Part shown: one piece after another, positions 21,232 to 27,905 of the stretch
Layout: the number at the start of each line of letters is the position of its first letter
Position numbering within the stretch: position 1 is the stretch's first letter
Source of the DNA: JBBRVP01 sp038246785
GTDB lineage: Bacteria; Actinomycetota; Actinomycetes; Jiangellales; Jiangellaceae
Direction of reading: 5' to 3'
Assembly (NCBI GenBank): GCA_038246785.1
Contig: JBBRVP010000046.1
Location: forward strand, 1 to 27,905
DNA length: 27,905 bases
Notes under the pieces: generated by a model
Told to the model about the DNA's origin: nothing
The model's input: the letters and a program-made list of their open reading frames with translations, nothing else
Databases searched by the model: none
Made by a program: the position numbers and the translations under genes

Positions 21232-22221
21232 TCACCCGGCATCGGCTGCCCCGCTCGGCGGCAGCCGCGAGCCCAACCAGCGCGCGGTCTCGGCGTACAC
21301 CTGCTCGCGCACCTGCCGCGCCGACAGCACGAGGTCGTGCATGCCGCCGGCGAAGCGCAGCACGGCGACGTCGGGACCGAGCCGGCGGGCCAGCGCCGCG
21401 ATCCGATCGGCGTCGAGCACTGCGTCGGCCGCCAGCAGGTCCTCGGTCCACTCACGCGGCCGCACGCTGCGGGCGGCGCAGAGCACCAGCACCGGCACGC
21501 CGACGTCGAGCCCGCGCCGGACTGCCCGGTGCCCCGACCGCACCGCTCCCAGCCAACCCAGCCGGGTCGGCAGCCCCGACGGCTGCTTGAGGTCCAGGTC
21601 GAACTCCCACTCGCCGGCATGTTCGTGGTGCAGGCTGCGCGCGTAGTAGTCGGCCGCCTCCCGGGGCAGCACGGCGTACGGCCGCCAACCGCCCAGCAGC
21701 CCCGCGGCGGTCGCCACCCGCCGCTCCCACCATGGACCCGGCAGATCGAGGAACGGGCTGTTGAGGACGAGCGCCTGCACATCACCGCGGCCGCGCCGGT
21801 GGTGCAGCCACAGCGCGGCGACCAGACCGCCGGTGGAGTGGCCGCTCACGACCACCGTGCGGGCGCCGCCCGCCCGCACCCGGCGCAGCGCCTCGTCGAG
21901 CTCGGGCGCGTAGTCCGACAGCCGCCGGACGAACGACGGCGTCTGGTGCGGCCGCAGGGAGCGGCCGGCCTTGCGCATGTCGAGCGCGTGGAACGCGAAG
22001 CCGGCGCCGTCCCAGGCGTCGGCGAGCTCGCGGTGGAAGAAGTAGTCGTTGTAGCCGGGCAGGTGGAGCACGGCCCTCCCGGTGTGCCGGGAACGGTCGG
22101 TCGGCTCGCGCCGGACCAGCGTCGCCACCACATCGCCCTCGTCGTCGGGCGGCAGCGGGATCGTCTCGGCGGTGAAGCCGTCGCCGAGCAGGTCTGGGGC
22201 AGGGTCGGCGGGCACCGGCAC
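21232..22221 (-). CDS. Alpha/beta hydrolase (serine aminopeptidase S33-like lipase/esterase)
   Basis: 327-329 residues with the alpha/beta-hydrolase landmarks: strand-turn HLPGYNDYFFHRELADAW (oxyanion region), FAFHALDMRKAGRS, the nucleophile elbow VVSGHSTGGLVAALW (GxSxG, with Ser followed by Thr), and a late His in FAGGMHDLVLSAR. The acid is probably the Asp near SVRPREWTEDLL. The closest type I know is the monoglyceride-lipase/S33 group; the substrate is unknown. No secretion signal. GTG codons at 22221 and 22215 are both possible starts: TAGGTT lies immediately before the first and six bases before the second, so I favour a leaderless start at 22215. Confidence 0.83.
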   Translation of the reverse strand: MPVPADPAPDLLGDGFTAETIPLPPDDEGDVVATLVRREPTDRSRHTGRAVLHLPGYNDYFFHRELADAWDGAGFAFHALDMRKAGRSLRPHQTPSFVRRLSDYAPELDEALRRVRAGGARTVVVSGHSTGGLVAALWLHHRRGRGDVQALVLNSPFLDLPGPWWERRVATAAGLLGGWRPYAVLPREAADYYARSLHHEHAGEWEFDLDLKQPSGLPTRLGWLGAVRSGHRAVRRGLDVGVPVLVLCAARSVRPREWTEDLLAADAVLDADRIAALARRLGPDVAVLRFAGGMHDLVLSARQVREQVYAETARWLGSRLPPSGAADAG

Positions 22222-22249
22222 AACCTAGAGTGGCGGTGCGCCCTGTTCA
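22222..22249 (-). promoter_or_regulatory. Probable leaderless promoter of the alpha/beta hydrolase
   Basis: On the minus strand TGAACA (22244-22249), 16 bases, then TAGGTT (22222-22227). The GTG at 22215 starts six bases after the -10, at the expected +1. No ribosome binding site exists for either GTG. Confidence 0.4.
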
Positions 22250-22274
22250 TGAGAAGTGGCCGAGGAGAGACACC

Positions 22275-23186
22275 GTGCCCGTCCCCGCCGACACCTCCCC
22301 CGAGCTGGCCGACTACGCACACCCCGAGCGCCTGGTCAGCACGGCCTGGCTCGCCGAGCACCTCGACGACCCCGGGCTGGCGGTCGTCGAGTCCGACGAG
22401 GACGTGCTGCTCTACGACACCGGGCACATCCCCGGCGCGGTGAAGGTCGACTGGCACCTCGACCTCAACGACCCGGTCACCCGCGACTACGTCGACGGCG
22501 AGGGTTTCGCCGCCATGATGGGCGCCAAGGGCATCGGCCGGGACGACACCGTCGTCGTCTACGGCGACAAGAACAACTGGTGGGCGGCGTACGCCCTCTG
22601 GGTGATGACCCTGTTCGGGCACGCCGACGTTCGCCTGCTCGACGGCGGCCGCGCCGCCTGGCTCGCCGAGGGCCGGCCGACGACCCGAGAGGTGCCGCAG
22701 CGCCCGGTGACGGACTACCCCGTCGTCGAGCGCGACGACTCGCGCATCCGGGCCTTCAAGGACGACGTGCTCGCCCACCTCGGCGGTCCGCTCGTCGACG
22801 TCCGTTCCCCCGGCGAGTACACCGGTGAGCTGCTGCACATGCCCGACTACCCGCAGGAGGGGGCGATGCGGGGCGGCCACATCCCCGGCGCGGTGAGCGT
22901 GCCGTGGGCCCGCGCGGCGGCCGAGGACGCCAGGTTCAAGCGGCGCGCCGACCTCGAGGCCATCTACCGCGACGAAGTCGGGCTGTCCCCCGACGACGAC
23001 GTCGTCGCCTACTGCCGCATCGGCGAGCGCTCGAGCCACACCTGGTTCGTGCTCACCCACCTGCTCGGCTTCGCGCACGTGCGCAACTACGACGGCTCGT
23101 GGACGGAGTGGGGCAACGCCGTCCGCGTCCCGGTGGCGCAGGGCAGCGAGCCCGGTGCCGCGCCCGAGGCGTCCTCGCCACGATGA
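22275..23186 (+). CDS. sseA: Thiosulfate/3-mercaptopyruvate sulfurtransferase (rhodanese)
   Basis: 303 residues with two rhodanese domains. The N-terminal copy (about 18-140) has Asp where the catalytic Cys would be (VVVYGDKNNWWAAYA), as usual for the non-catalytic half. The C-terminal copy carries the active loop AYCRIGERSSHT with the persulfide-forming Cys. It transfers sulfane sulfur to thiophilic acceptors in the cytosol. Start GTG 22275 is fixed by GAGGAGAG five bases upstream. The stop overlaps the sufE start (ATGA), so the pair is translationally coupled. The same pairing is known in mycobacteria (sseA with a SufE-like gene), suggesting sulfur delivery for iron-sulfur assembly. Confidence 0.93.
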   Translation: MPVPADTSPELADYAHPERLVSTAWLAEHLDDPGLAVVESDEDVLLYDTGHIPGAVKVDWHLDLNDPVTRDYVDGEGFAAMMGAKGIGRDDTVVVYGDKNNWWAAYALWVMTLFGHADVRLLDGGRAAWLAEGRPTTREVPQRPVTDYPVVERDDSRIRAFKDDVLAHLGGPLVDVRSPGEYTGELLHMPDYPQEGAMRGGHIPGAVSVPWARAAAEDARFKRRADLEAIYRDEVGLSPDDDVVAYCRIGERSSHTWFVLTHLLGFAHVRNYDGSWTEWGNAVRVPVAQGSEPGAAPEASSPR

Positions 23187-23626
23187 CTGTCCGCACGGAC
23201 GACCTTCCCGACTCGCTCGCCGAGGTGGTCGAGGAGTTCGCCGAGATGTCGCCCCGGGAGCGGCTGCAGCTGCTGCTCGAGTACGCCGACGAGCTGCCCG
23301 ACCTCCCTGAGCACCTCGCCGGGCAGCACGCCGCGATGGAGCAGGTGCACGAGTGCCAGACGCCGCTGTTCCTCACCGTCGAGCTCGATCCCGACGCCGC
23401 CGTCCACCTGTACTTCGACGCCCCGCGGGAGGCTCCGACCACGCGCGGCTTCGCTGGCGTGCTGCGCGCCGGCCTCGACGGGCTGCCGGCCGACGCCGTC
23501 GCCGCCGTACCGGACGACGCCCCGATGCGCCTCGGGCTGGCCGAGGCGGTGAGCCCGCTGCGGCTGCGGGGCATGGTCGCCATGCTGGCGCGGATCAAGC
23601 GCCAGGTGCGCGAGCGGCGCAGCTGA
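23183..23626 (+). CDS. SufE-like sulfur acceptor protein
   Basis: 147 residues. Typical SufE elements: LAEVVEEFAEMSPRERLQLL, YADELPDLPE, the persulfide-accepting Cys in VHECQTPLF, VHLYFDAP, and the C-terminal helical segment ending MVAMLARIKRQVRERRS. It accepts sulfur on Cys and activates or feeds a partner; here the overlapping sseA gene suggests the donor is the rhodanese rather than a cysteine desulfurase. ATG 23183 is inside the sseA stop. Complete. Confidence 0.9.
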   Translation: MTVRTDDLPDSLAEVVEEFAEMSPRERLQLLLEYADELPDLPEHLAGQHAAMEQVHECQTPLFLTVELDPDAAVHLYFDAPREAPTTRGFAGVLRAGLDGLPADAVAAVPDDAPMRLGLAEAVSPLRLRGMVAMLARIKRQVRERRS

Positions 23627-23648
23627 GCCGGGGCGAGGAGGGGGCCGG

Positions 23649-24542
23649 GTGGCCGACGTCGTCGTCGAGGTGGAGGGCCGCCGGCTCGGGCTGTCCAACC
23701 TGGACAAGGTGCTCTACCCCGACGTCGGCACCACCAAGGGGGAGGTCATCGACTACTACACGCGGATCGCCCCGGTGCTGCTCCCACTCGTGCGCGAACG
23801 CGCGCTGACCCGCAAGCGCTGGCCGGACGGCGTGACGGCGCAACCGTTCTTCGAGAAGAACGCCCCGCGTGGCACGCCAAACTGGGTCCGCACGGTGACC
23901 TTGCCGAGCCCCGGCTCGACGAAGGACCGCGAGCTGGTGACGTACGTCGTCTGCGACGACCTGGCCGCCCTCGTGTGGTGCGCCAACCTGGCCGCGCTCG
24001 AGCTGCACGTGCCGCAGTGGCGGGTCGGCCCGCGTGGCGCGGTCAGGAAGCCGGACCGGCTCGTCGTCGACCTCGACCCCGGGCCGCCGGCCGGTCTGCC
24101 GGAGTGCTTCGAGGTCGCGCTGGCGGTGCGCGAGGCGCTGGCCGCCGACGGTCTGGCCGCCTACCCGACGACGAGCGGGTCCAAGGGCCTGCAGCTCTAC
24201 GCGTCGCTGGACGGGCGGCGGGACTCCGACGCGGTGTCGGCGTACGCCAAGTCGCTCGCCGAGCGGCTCGAGGGCGAGCGGCCCGACCTCGTGGTCTCCC
24301 GGATGGCCAAGACGCTGCGGCCGGGCAAGGTGTTCGTCGACTGGAGCCAGAACAACGGCGCCAAGACCACCGTGGCGCCGTACTCGCTGCGCGGCCTTCC
24401 CGGCGCCCCCGTCGCCACCCCGCTCACCTGGGACGAGGTCGCCGCCGGCCGGGCGCTGACGTTCCGCCCCGAGGACGTGCTCGACCGGGTGGCTCGGCTC
24501 GGCGACGTCATGGGGGGTCTGCACTCGGGCGCACCCGCGTAG
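23649..24542 (+). CDS. Stand-alone LigD-type polymerase domain (archaeo-eukaryotic primase family)
   Basis: 297 residues, containing only the polymerase module of the multidomain repair ligase LigD. The core is complete: LSNLDKVLYPDVGTTKGEVIDYY, RKRWPDG, EKNAPRGTPNWV, LAALELHVPQWR (DNA/nucleotide contact His120), metal Asp141 and Asp143 in VVDLDPG, TSGSKGLQLY (178-184, with Gln at a site often His), and VFVDWSQNN with the third metal Asp231. It should add or fill in ribonucleotides or deoxynucleotides at DNA breaks. No phosphoesterase or ligase domain follows, and no Ku is adjacent. Start GTG 23649 behind GAGGAGGGGG. It sits 22 bp after sufE and may share its transcript. Confidence 0.92.
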   Translation: MADVVVEVEGRRLGLSNLDKVLYPDVGTTKGEVIDYYTRIAPVLLPLVRERALTRKRWPDGVTAQPFFEKNAPRGTPNWVRTVTLPSPGSTKDRELVTYVVCDDLAALVWCANLAALELHVPQWRVGPRGAVRKPDRLVVDLDPGPPAGLPECFEVALAVREALAADGLAAYPTTSGSKGLQLYASLDGRRDSDAVSAYAKSLAERLEGERPDLVVSRMAKTLRPGKVFVDWSQNNGAKTTVAPYSLRGLPGAPVATPLTWDEVAAGRALTFRPEDVLDRVARLGDVMGGLHSGAPA

Positions 24543-24651
24543 GCGACACGGAGTCAGCAGCGCGTCACGAAATGTTGGCCCATGCAGTGATCGGTGCCAG
24601 ACTGGCGCGTCGCTTCGCGGGAGGCGTCGGTTCCTCACTGGAGGGGGCACG

Positions 24652-27600
24652 ATGCGCAGGTCCCAGCGCGGCCGCGTCGCTGCGCGAGCACGTGCGCTCA
24701 CCCAGGTCGTCGTCGCCGGGCTGCTCGTTGTCGGTGCACCGGCGGCCGCCGGAGCCGCTCCCGGGGCCGACCCCTCGCCGACGCCGGTCGCTGTGGCGAG
24801 CACCGCCGAGCCCTCGCCCACTCCATCGGCCGAGCCCTCCGCGAGCGACCTGCCGACGCCCGCCGCTGCGACGGTCGGCTCCACGTCCCCCTCGCCCGTC
24901 GCGGCAGCCACACCGTCCGGGACGCCGTCGCCGAGGTCGTCCGCGACGCCATCCGCGGCGACGTCCCCGAACGCCCCGACGCCTTCCCCGACCCCCACGC
25001 GAGCCCGGGAAGCGGTGCCGTTCGTCGTGCCGCCCCCCACCGGCAACAACGCCGTGATCACCGTCAAGACCGGCGGTGCGCGTACGTCGCTGACCGCGGT
25101 CGGCGACCTCGCCGGTGTGCAGCTGGGCCTGTTCACGAACGCCGGCGACCCGAGCCCCGTCAACACCACGTGGGCGCGTTGCACCTCGGACACCGACGGT
25201 GACTGCTCCTTCGTCGTCCCGGACACTCAGGAGGGAGGGGTCAACCGCGACAAGCGGTTCTGGGTGAAGCAGATCGGTCCGGCGTTGGGCACCTACGAGA
25301 ACACCAGCCTCGGCACCGGAACCACCGTCGCACCAGACCCCTACCGGTTCCAGACCGGCCCGCAGCTGCGCAACGGCCAGACCTACAGCTCGGCTACCGA
25401 CTTCATGATCGCGACGGGGGACAACAACAACGAGGCGTCCGGCGGGATCTGGCAGAGCTCGTTGAACAACCCGACCATCCCGGCGAAGTGCGGTGTCAAC
25501 GTCGGGCTCGTCCTCGACCTCTCCAACTCGCTCAGCCCGACGGACCTGGCGAACCTCAAGGCGGCGAGCAACACCTTCGTCGACGCCCTGACCGGGACGC
25601 CGTCTGCGGTCGGCACCTTCACCTTCGCCACCGCGGCCCCCGCAGCCGGCGCGCCGAACACGACCCTGCCGCTGACCCCGGTGTCGACGCCGGCCGGTGC
25701 CACGACCGTCAAGAACAAGATCAACGGCCTGGTACTGCCCGGTGGCGGCGACGGTGGCACCAACTGGGACCGCGGCATCTACCAGGTGGCCCAGTCGACG
25801 GCCGCCTTCGACGTCGCCGTCGTCATCACCGACGGCAACCCCACGTTCTACGGCAACGGCCAGGGACCGGGCGGCCGGACCCGCTTCCGCGAGGTCGAGA
25901 ACGGGATCTTCTCGGCGAACGCGGTGAAGGCCGAGGGGACCCGCGTCATCGCGTTCGGTGTCGGCACGGGCGTCAACAGCGCGGGCAGTGGGCTCAACCT
26001 GCGGTCCATCTCCGGACAGACGCAGGGGTCCGACTTCTACCAGACGACCGACTACGCAGCCGCGGGAGCGGCGCTGCGTGCGCTCGCGCTGGGCAGCTGC
26101 CAGGGGTCGATCTCGGTCGTCAAGCAGGTTGTCCCGCCCACCGCACCGCCCGGGTCCACCGTGGGCGCCACCCCGGCATCGGGCTGGGACTTCACGGCGA
26201 CGACCAGCGCCACGGGGGTGTCCGTCAACCCTCCGGCCACCCGGACAACCGACGTGACCGGCGCCGTGAACTTCCCGCTCACCTTCGCCGGTGGGACGAC
26301 CACCGGGGCCGTCACCGTGGCCGAGACGCAGCAGGCGGGCTACACGCTGCAGCCGGTCGACGGTGCGAACGCCACGTGTACCCGTGTCGACAACGGCGCT
26401 CCCGTCAGCGTGACGAACAGCGGAGCGCTGGGCTTCTCGGTGACGGCGGCGAGCAGCTACCCGGTCAGCTGCATGGTCTACAACCGAGCGCCGTCACCGG
26501 CGGCGTCGGTGCGGCTGGACAAGGCGTGGGTCGTCAACGGCACGTCGTACGCGGACGGCGACCAGCCGGCCGGCTTGATCGCCGCCGCCACGCTGGACGG
26601 CGTCCCCATCGCCTGGGGCGCCGAGCGCGCCGGGTTCCAACAGGGCGATTCGGTCGACATCAACGAGGCGGTGGATGTCACCGGCCTCCCCCAGTGCGTG
26701 CTGGTGTCGAATCGGCTGACCGACGCCAACGGGACACCCGTCGACCTGCCGCTGCCTTCGACGCAGACGCTGGCCGCAGGCCTGAACACCTACACCGTCA
26801 CCAACACCGTGACCTGCGAGACCAAGCTGACATTGACGAAGACCGTTCGGGGGACCGCCGATCCGACGCTGTGGACGCTGGACGCCGTCGCTCCCAGCGG
26901 CGCGTTGCCGGGCCCGAACGGCGTCACCGGGTCGCCGGGCGCCACCGGGGTGGCGGTCAGCCCCGGCGTGACGTATCCGCTCGCCGAAACCGGTGGCGAC
27001 CTGAACTACGTGCAGCTCACGGATCCGAACGCGATCATCATCCCCGGTGCCACCGGATCCTGGTTCTGCGTCGAGGTCGCGGCCGACGGCACGACGGTCA
27101 TCCCCGGCTTCGCCGACGGCCTCAACGGCGGGGTGACGGTGCCGTTCGGCACCTGGGTGCGCTGCACGGCGATCAACGCGAACGCGACCATCCAGATGCG
27201 CAAGTTTGTCCAGAACACCCATGGCGGCACGGCCGTCCCGGCGGACTGGCAGCTGACCGCGACGCCGACCGGACAGTTCCCGCCCGGCCTGCAGCCGGTG
27301 ACCGTGACCGGCCAGAGCATCTACGTCCCCTTCGACGTCCGGCCCAATGTCACCTACGCACTCTCGGAGTCCGGCGGGTCCTCGGGTTACGAGCTGGCAG
27401 ACCTCACCTGCATCATCTCGGCGGGACAGCCGCGCTCGACGACGACCGTCCTGCTGGCACCGGGAGAGGTCGCGAGCTGCACCTACGTCAACGCTGACCT
27501 GCCAGCCACGCTGACCCTGGTCAAGGCGGTCACCAACGACAACGGCGGCACCGCCGACCCCACCGACTGGACACTGGCCGCCGCCGGGCCCACCCCGATC

Positions 27601-27905
27601 AGCGGCACCACCGGCTCACCCGCGGTCACCGCCATCACCGTCGACGCCGGCGCCTACGCCCTGTCCGAGGCCGACGGGCCGCCCGGCTACACCGCCGCCT
27701 CCTGGACCTGCACCGGGGGCACCCTCACCGCCGGCACCGTGACCGTGCCACTCGGCGGCGACGTCACCTGCACCATCACCAACGACGACCAGCCGGCCAC
27801 CCTGACCCTGGTCAAGGCGGTCACCAACGACAACGGCGGCACCGCCGACCCCACCGACTGGACACTGGCCGCCGCCGGGCCCACCCCGATCAGCGGCACC
27901 ATCGG
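24652..27905 (+). CDS. Large secreted von Willebrand A / prealbumin-like repeat surface protein (partial)
   Basis: Open from ATG 24652 to the window end (1084 codons, no stop). GGAGGGGG lies just upstream. Residues 1-36 are a signal peptide (MRRSQRGRVAARARA, then VVVAGLLVVGAPAAAGA). Residues 37-125 are a Pro/Thr/Ser-rich stalk. Residues 128-222 look like a prealbumin/SpaA-type beta domain. Residues 282-480 are a von Willebrand A domain with the MIDAS motif DLSNS (Asp289, Ser291, Ser293), GGTNWDRGIY and ITDGNP (Asp394). From about 485 several Thr-rich beta domains of the SpaA/SdrB-like kind follow (SVVKQVVPP, LTLTKTVRG, IQMRKFVQNT), each with Cys pairs and a YxLxE strand, then 97-residue near-identical repeats from 954. 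It is probably a wall or surface adhesin; any anchor lies outside the window. Confidence 0.85.
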   Translation, partial: MRRSQRGRVAARARALTQVVVAGLLVVGAPAAAGAAPGADPSPTPVAVASTAEPSPTPSAEPSASDLPTPAAATVGSTSPSPVAAATPSGTPSPRSSATPSAATSPNAPTPSPTPTRAREAVPFVVPPPTGNNAVITVKTGGARTSLTAVGDLAGVQLGLFTNAGDPSPVNTTWARCTSDTDGDCSFVVPDTQEGGVNRDKRFWVKQIGPALGTYENTSLGTGTTVAPDPYRFQTGPQLRNGQTYSSATDFMIATGDNNNEASGGIWQSSLNNPTIPAKCGVNVGLVLDLSNSLSPTDLANLKAASNTFVDALTGTPSAVGTFTFATAAPAAGAPNTTLPLTPVSTPAGATTVKNKINGLVLPGGGDGGTNWDRGIYQVAQSTAAFDVAVVITDGNPTFYGNGQGPGGRTRFREVENGIFSANAVKAEGTRVIAFGVGTGVNSAGSGLNLRSISGQTQGSDFYQTTDYAAAGAALRALALGSCQGSISVVKQVVPPTAPPGSTVGATPASGWDFTATTSATGVSVNPPATRTTDVTGAVNFPLTFAGGTTTGAVTVAETQQAGYTLQPVDGANATCTRVDNGAPVSVTNSGALGFSVTAASSYPVSCMVYNRAPSPAASVRLDKAWVVNGTSYADGDQPAGLIAAATLDGVPIAWGAERAGFQQGDSVDINEAVDVTGLPQCVLVSNRLTDANGTPVDLPLPSTQTLAAGLNTYTVTNTVTCETKLTLTKTVRGTADPTLWTLDAVAPSGALPGPNGVTGSPGATGVAVSPGVTYPLAETGGDLNYVQLTDPNAIIIPGATGSWFCVEVAADGTTVIPGFADGLNGGVTVPFGTWVRCTAINANATIQMRKFVQNTHGGTAVPADWQLTATPTGQFPPGLQPVTVTGQSIYVPFDVRPNVTYALSESGGSSGYELADLTCIISAGQPRSTTTVLLAPGEVASCTYVNADLPATLTLVKAVTNDNGGTADPTDWTLAAAGPTPISGTTGSPAVTAITVDAGAYALSEADGPPGYTAASWTCTGGTLTAGTVTVPLGGDVTCTITNDDQPATLTLVKAVTNDNGGTADPTDWTLAAAGPTPISGTI
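27511..27905 (+). repeat. Near-identical 291-bp (97-residue) tandem repeat
   Basis: The block starting CTGACCCTGGTCAAGGCGGT at 27511 restarts at 27802. Over the 104 bases of the second copy inside the window only one base differs (27902 versus 27611). Each unit encodes LTLVKAVTNDNGGTADPTDW and ends in CTITNDDQPAT. More copies probably follow. Confidence 0.9.

Noticed and set aside
25488..27497. Alternative-frame ORF inside the surface protein
   Set aside because: Arg/His-rich shadow; the frame from 24652 carries the signal peptide, the MIDAS motif and the repeats.
27511..27905. Repeats as a CRISPR array
   Set aside because: The units are 291 bp, in frame and protein-coding with no spacers; no cas genes are present.

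Overview
The window is high-GC DNA from an actinomycete. GTG starts, GC-rich third codon positions, a WhiB regulator, an Rpf-type transglycosylase behind a c-di-AMP riboswitch, an mprA-mprB-pepD block and an sseA-sufE pair all point there. I cannot assign a genus from sequence alone.

Layout. (1) 1-2782, minus strand: a decaying block. From its upstream end it holds the C-terminal stub of a HAD phosphatase, a ferredoxin-reductase-like flavoprotein with its middle deleted, a transketolase lacking its usual C-terminal tail, and at the edge the first 23 codons of what may be a mobile-element gene, behind a hairpin that would hide its ribosome binding site. (2) 2866-6065, plus strand: a c-di-AMP (ydaO-yuaA) riboswitch, then a secreted Rpf-domain transglycosylase, a 507-bp spacer, and a secreted polysaccharide deacetylase. 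Both enzymes carry the same pair of C-terminal Calx-beta modules. (3) 6082-9423, minus strand: the principal sigma factor, an HhH-GPD protein, a universal stress protein and a WhiB regulator. (4) 9472-13719: a lysophospholipid-acyltransferase remnant, a glutamate-cysteine-ligase-like enzyme (minus), DNA polymerase IV, and an AbiEi/DUF559-like protein. (5) 13939-18975: a gamma-glutamyltransferase-family gene diverging from an MprA/MprB two-component system followed by an HtrA/PepD protease. The mprA and pepD promoters share an 11-bp-periodic CTCAG operator with identical spacing to a probably leaderless start codon. (6) 19070-24542: an ATP-dependent DNA ligase, a DUF1232 protein and an alpha/beta hydrolase (both minus), then sseA-sufE and a stand-alone LigD-type polymerase domain. 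(7) 24652 to the end: a large secreted von Willebrand A/prealbumin-like protein that runs off the window inside nearly identical 97-residue repeats.

How the genes work together. Envelope surveillance and remodelling is the recurring theme: the Rpf and deacetylase pair, the MprAB-PepD stress circuit and the surface adhesin. DNA repair is the second theme (dinB, DNA ligase, LigD-type polymerase, HhH-GPD). The strongest unexplained regulatory signal is the matched operator and promoter geometry at mprA and pepD, with the same operator lying across the divergent gamma-glutamyltransferase promoter. The most distinctive gene arrangement is the pair of wall enzymes sharing a Calx-beta tail.
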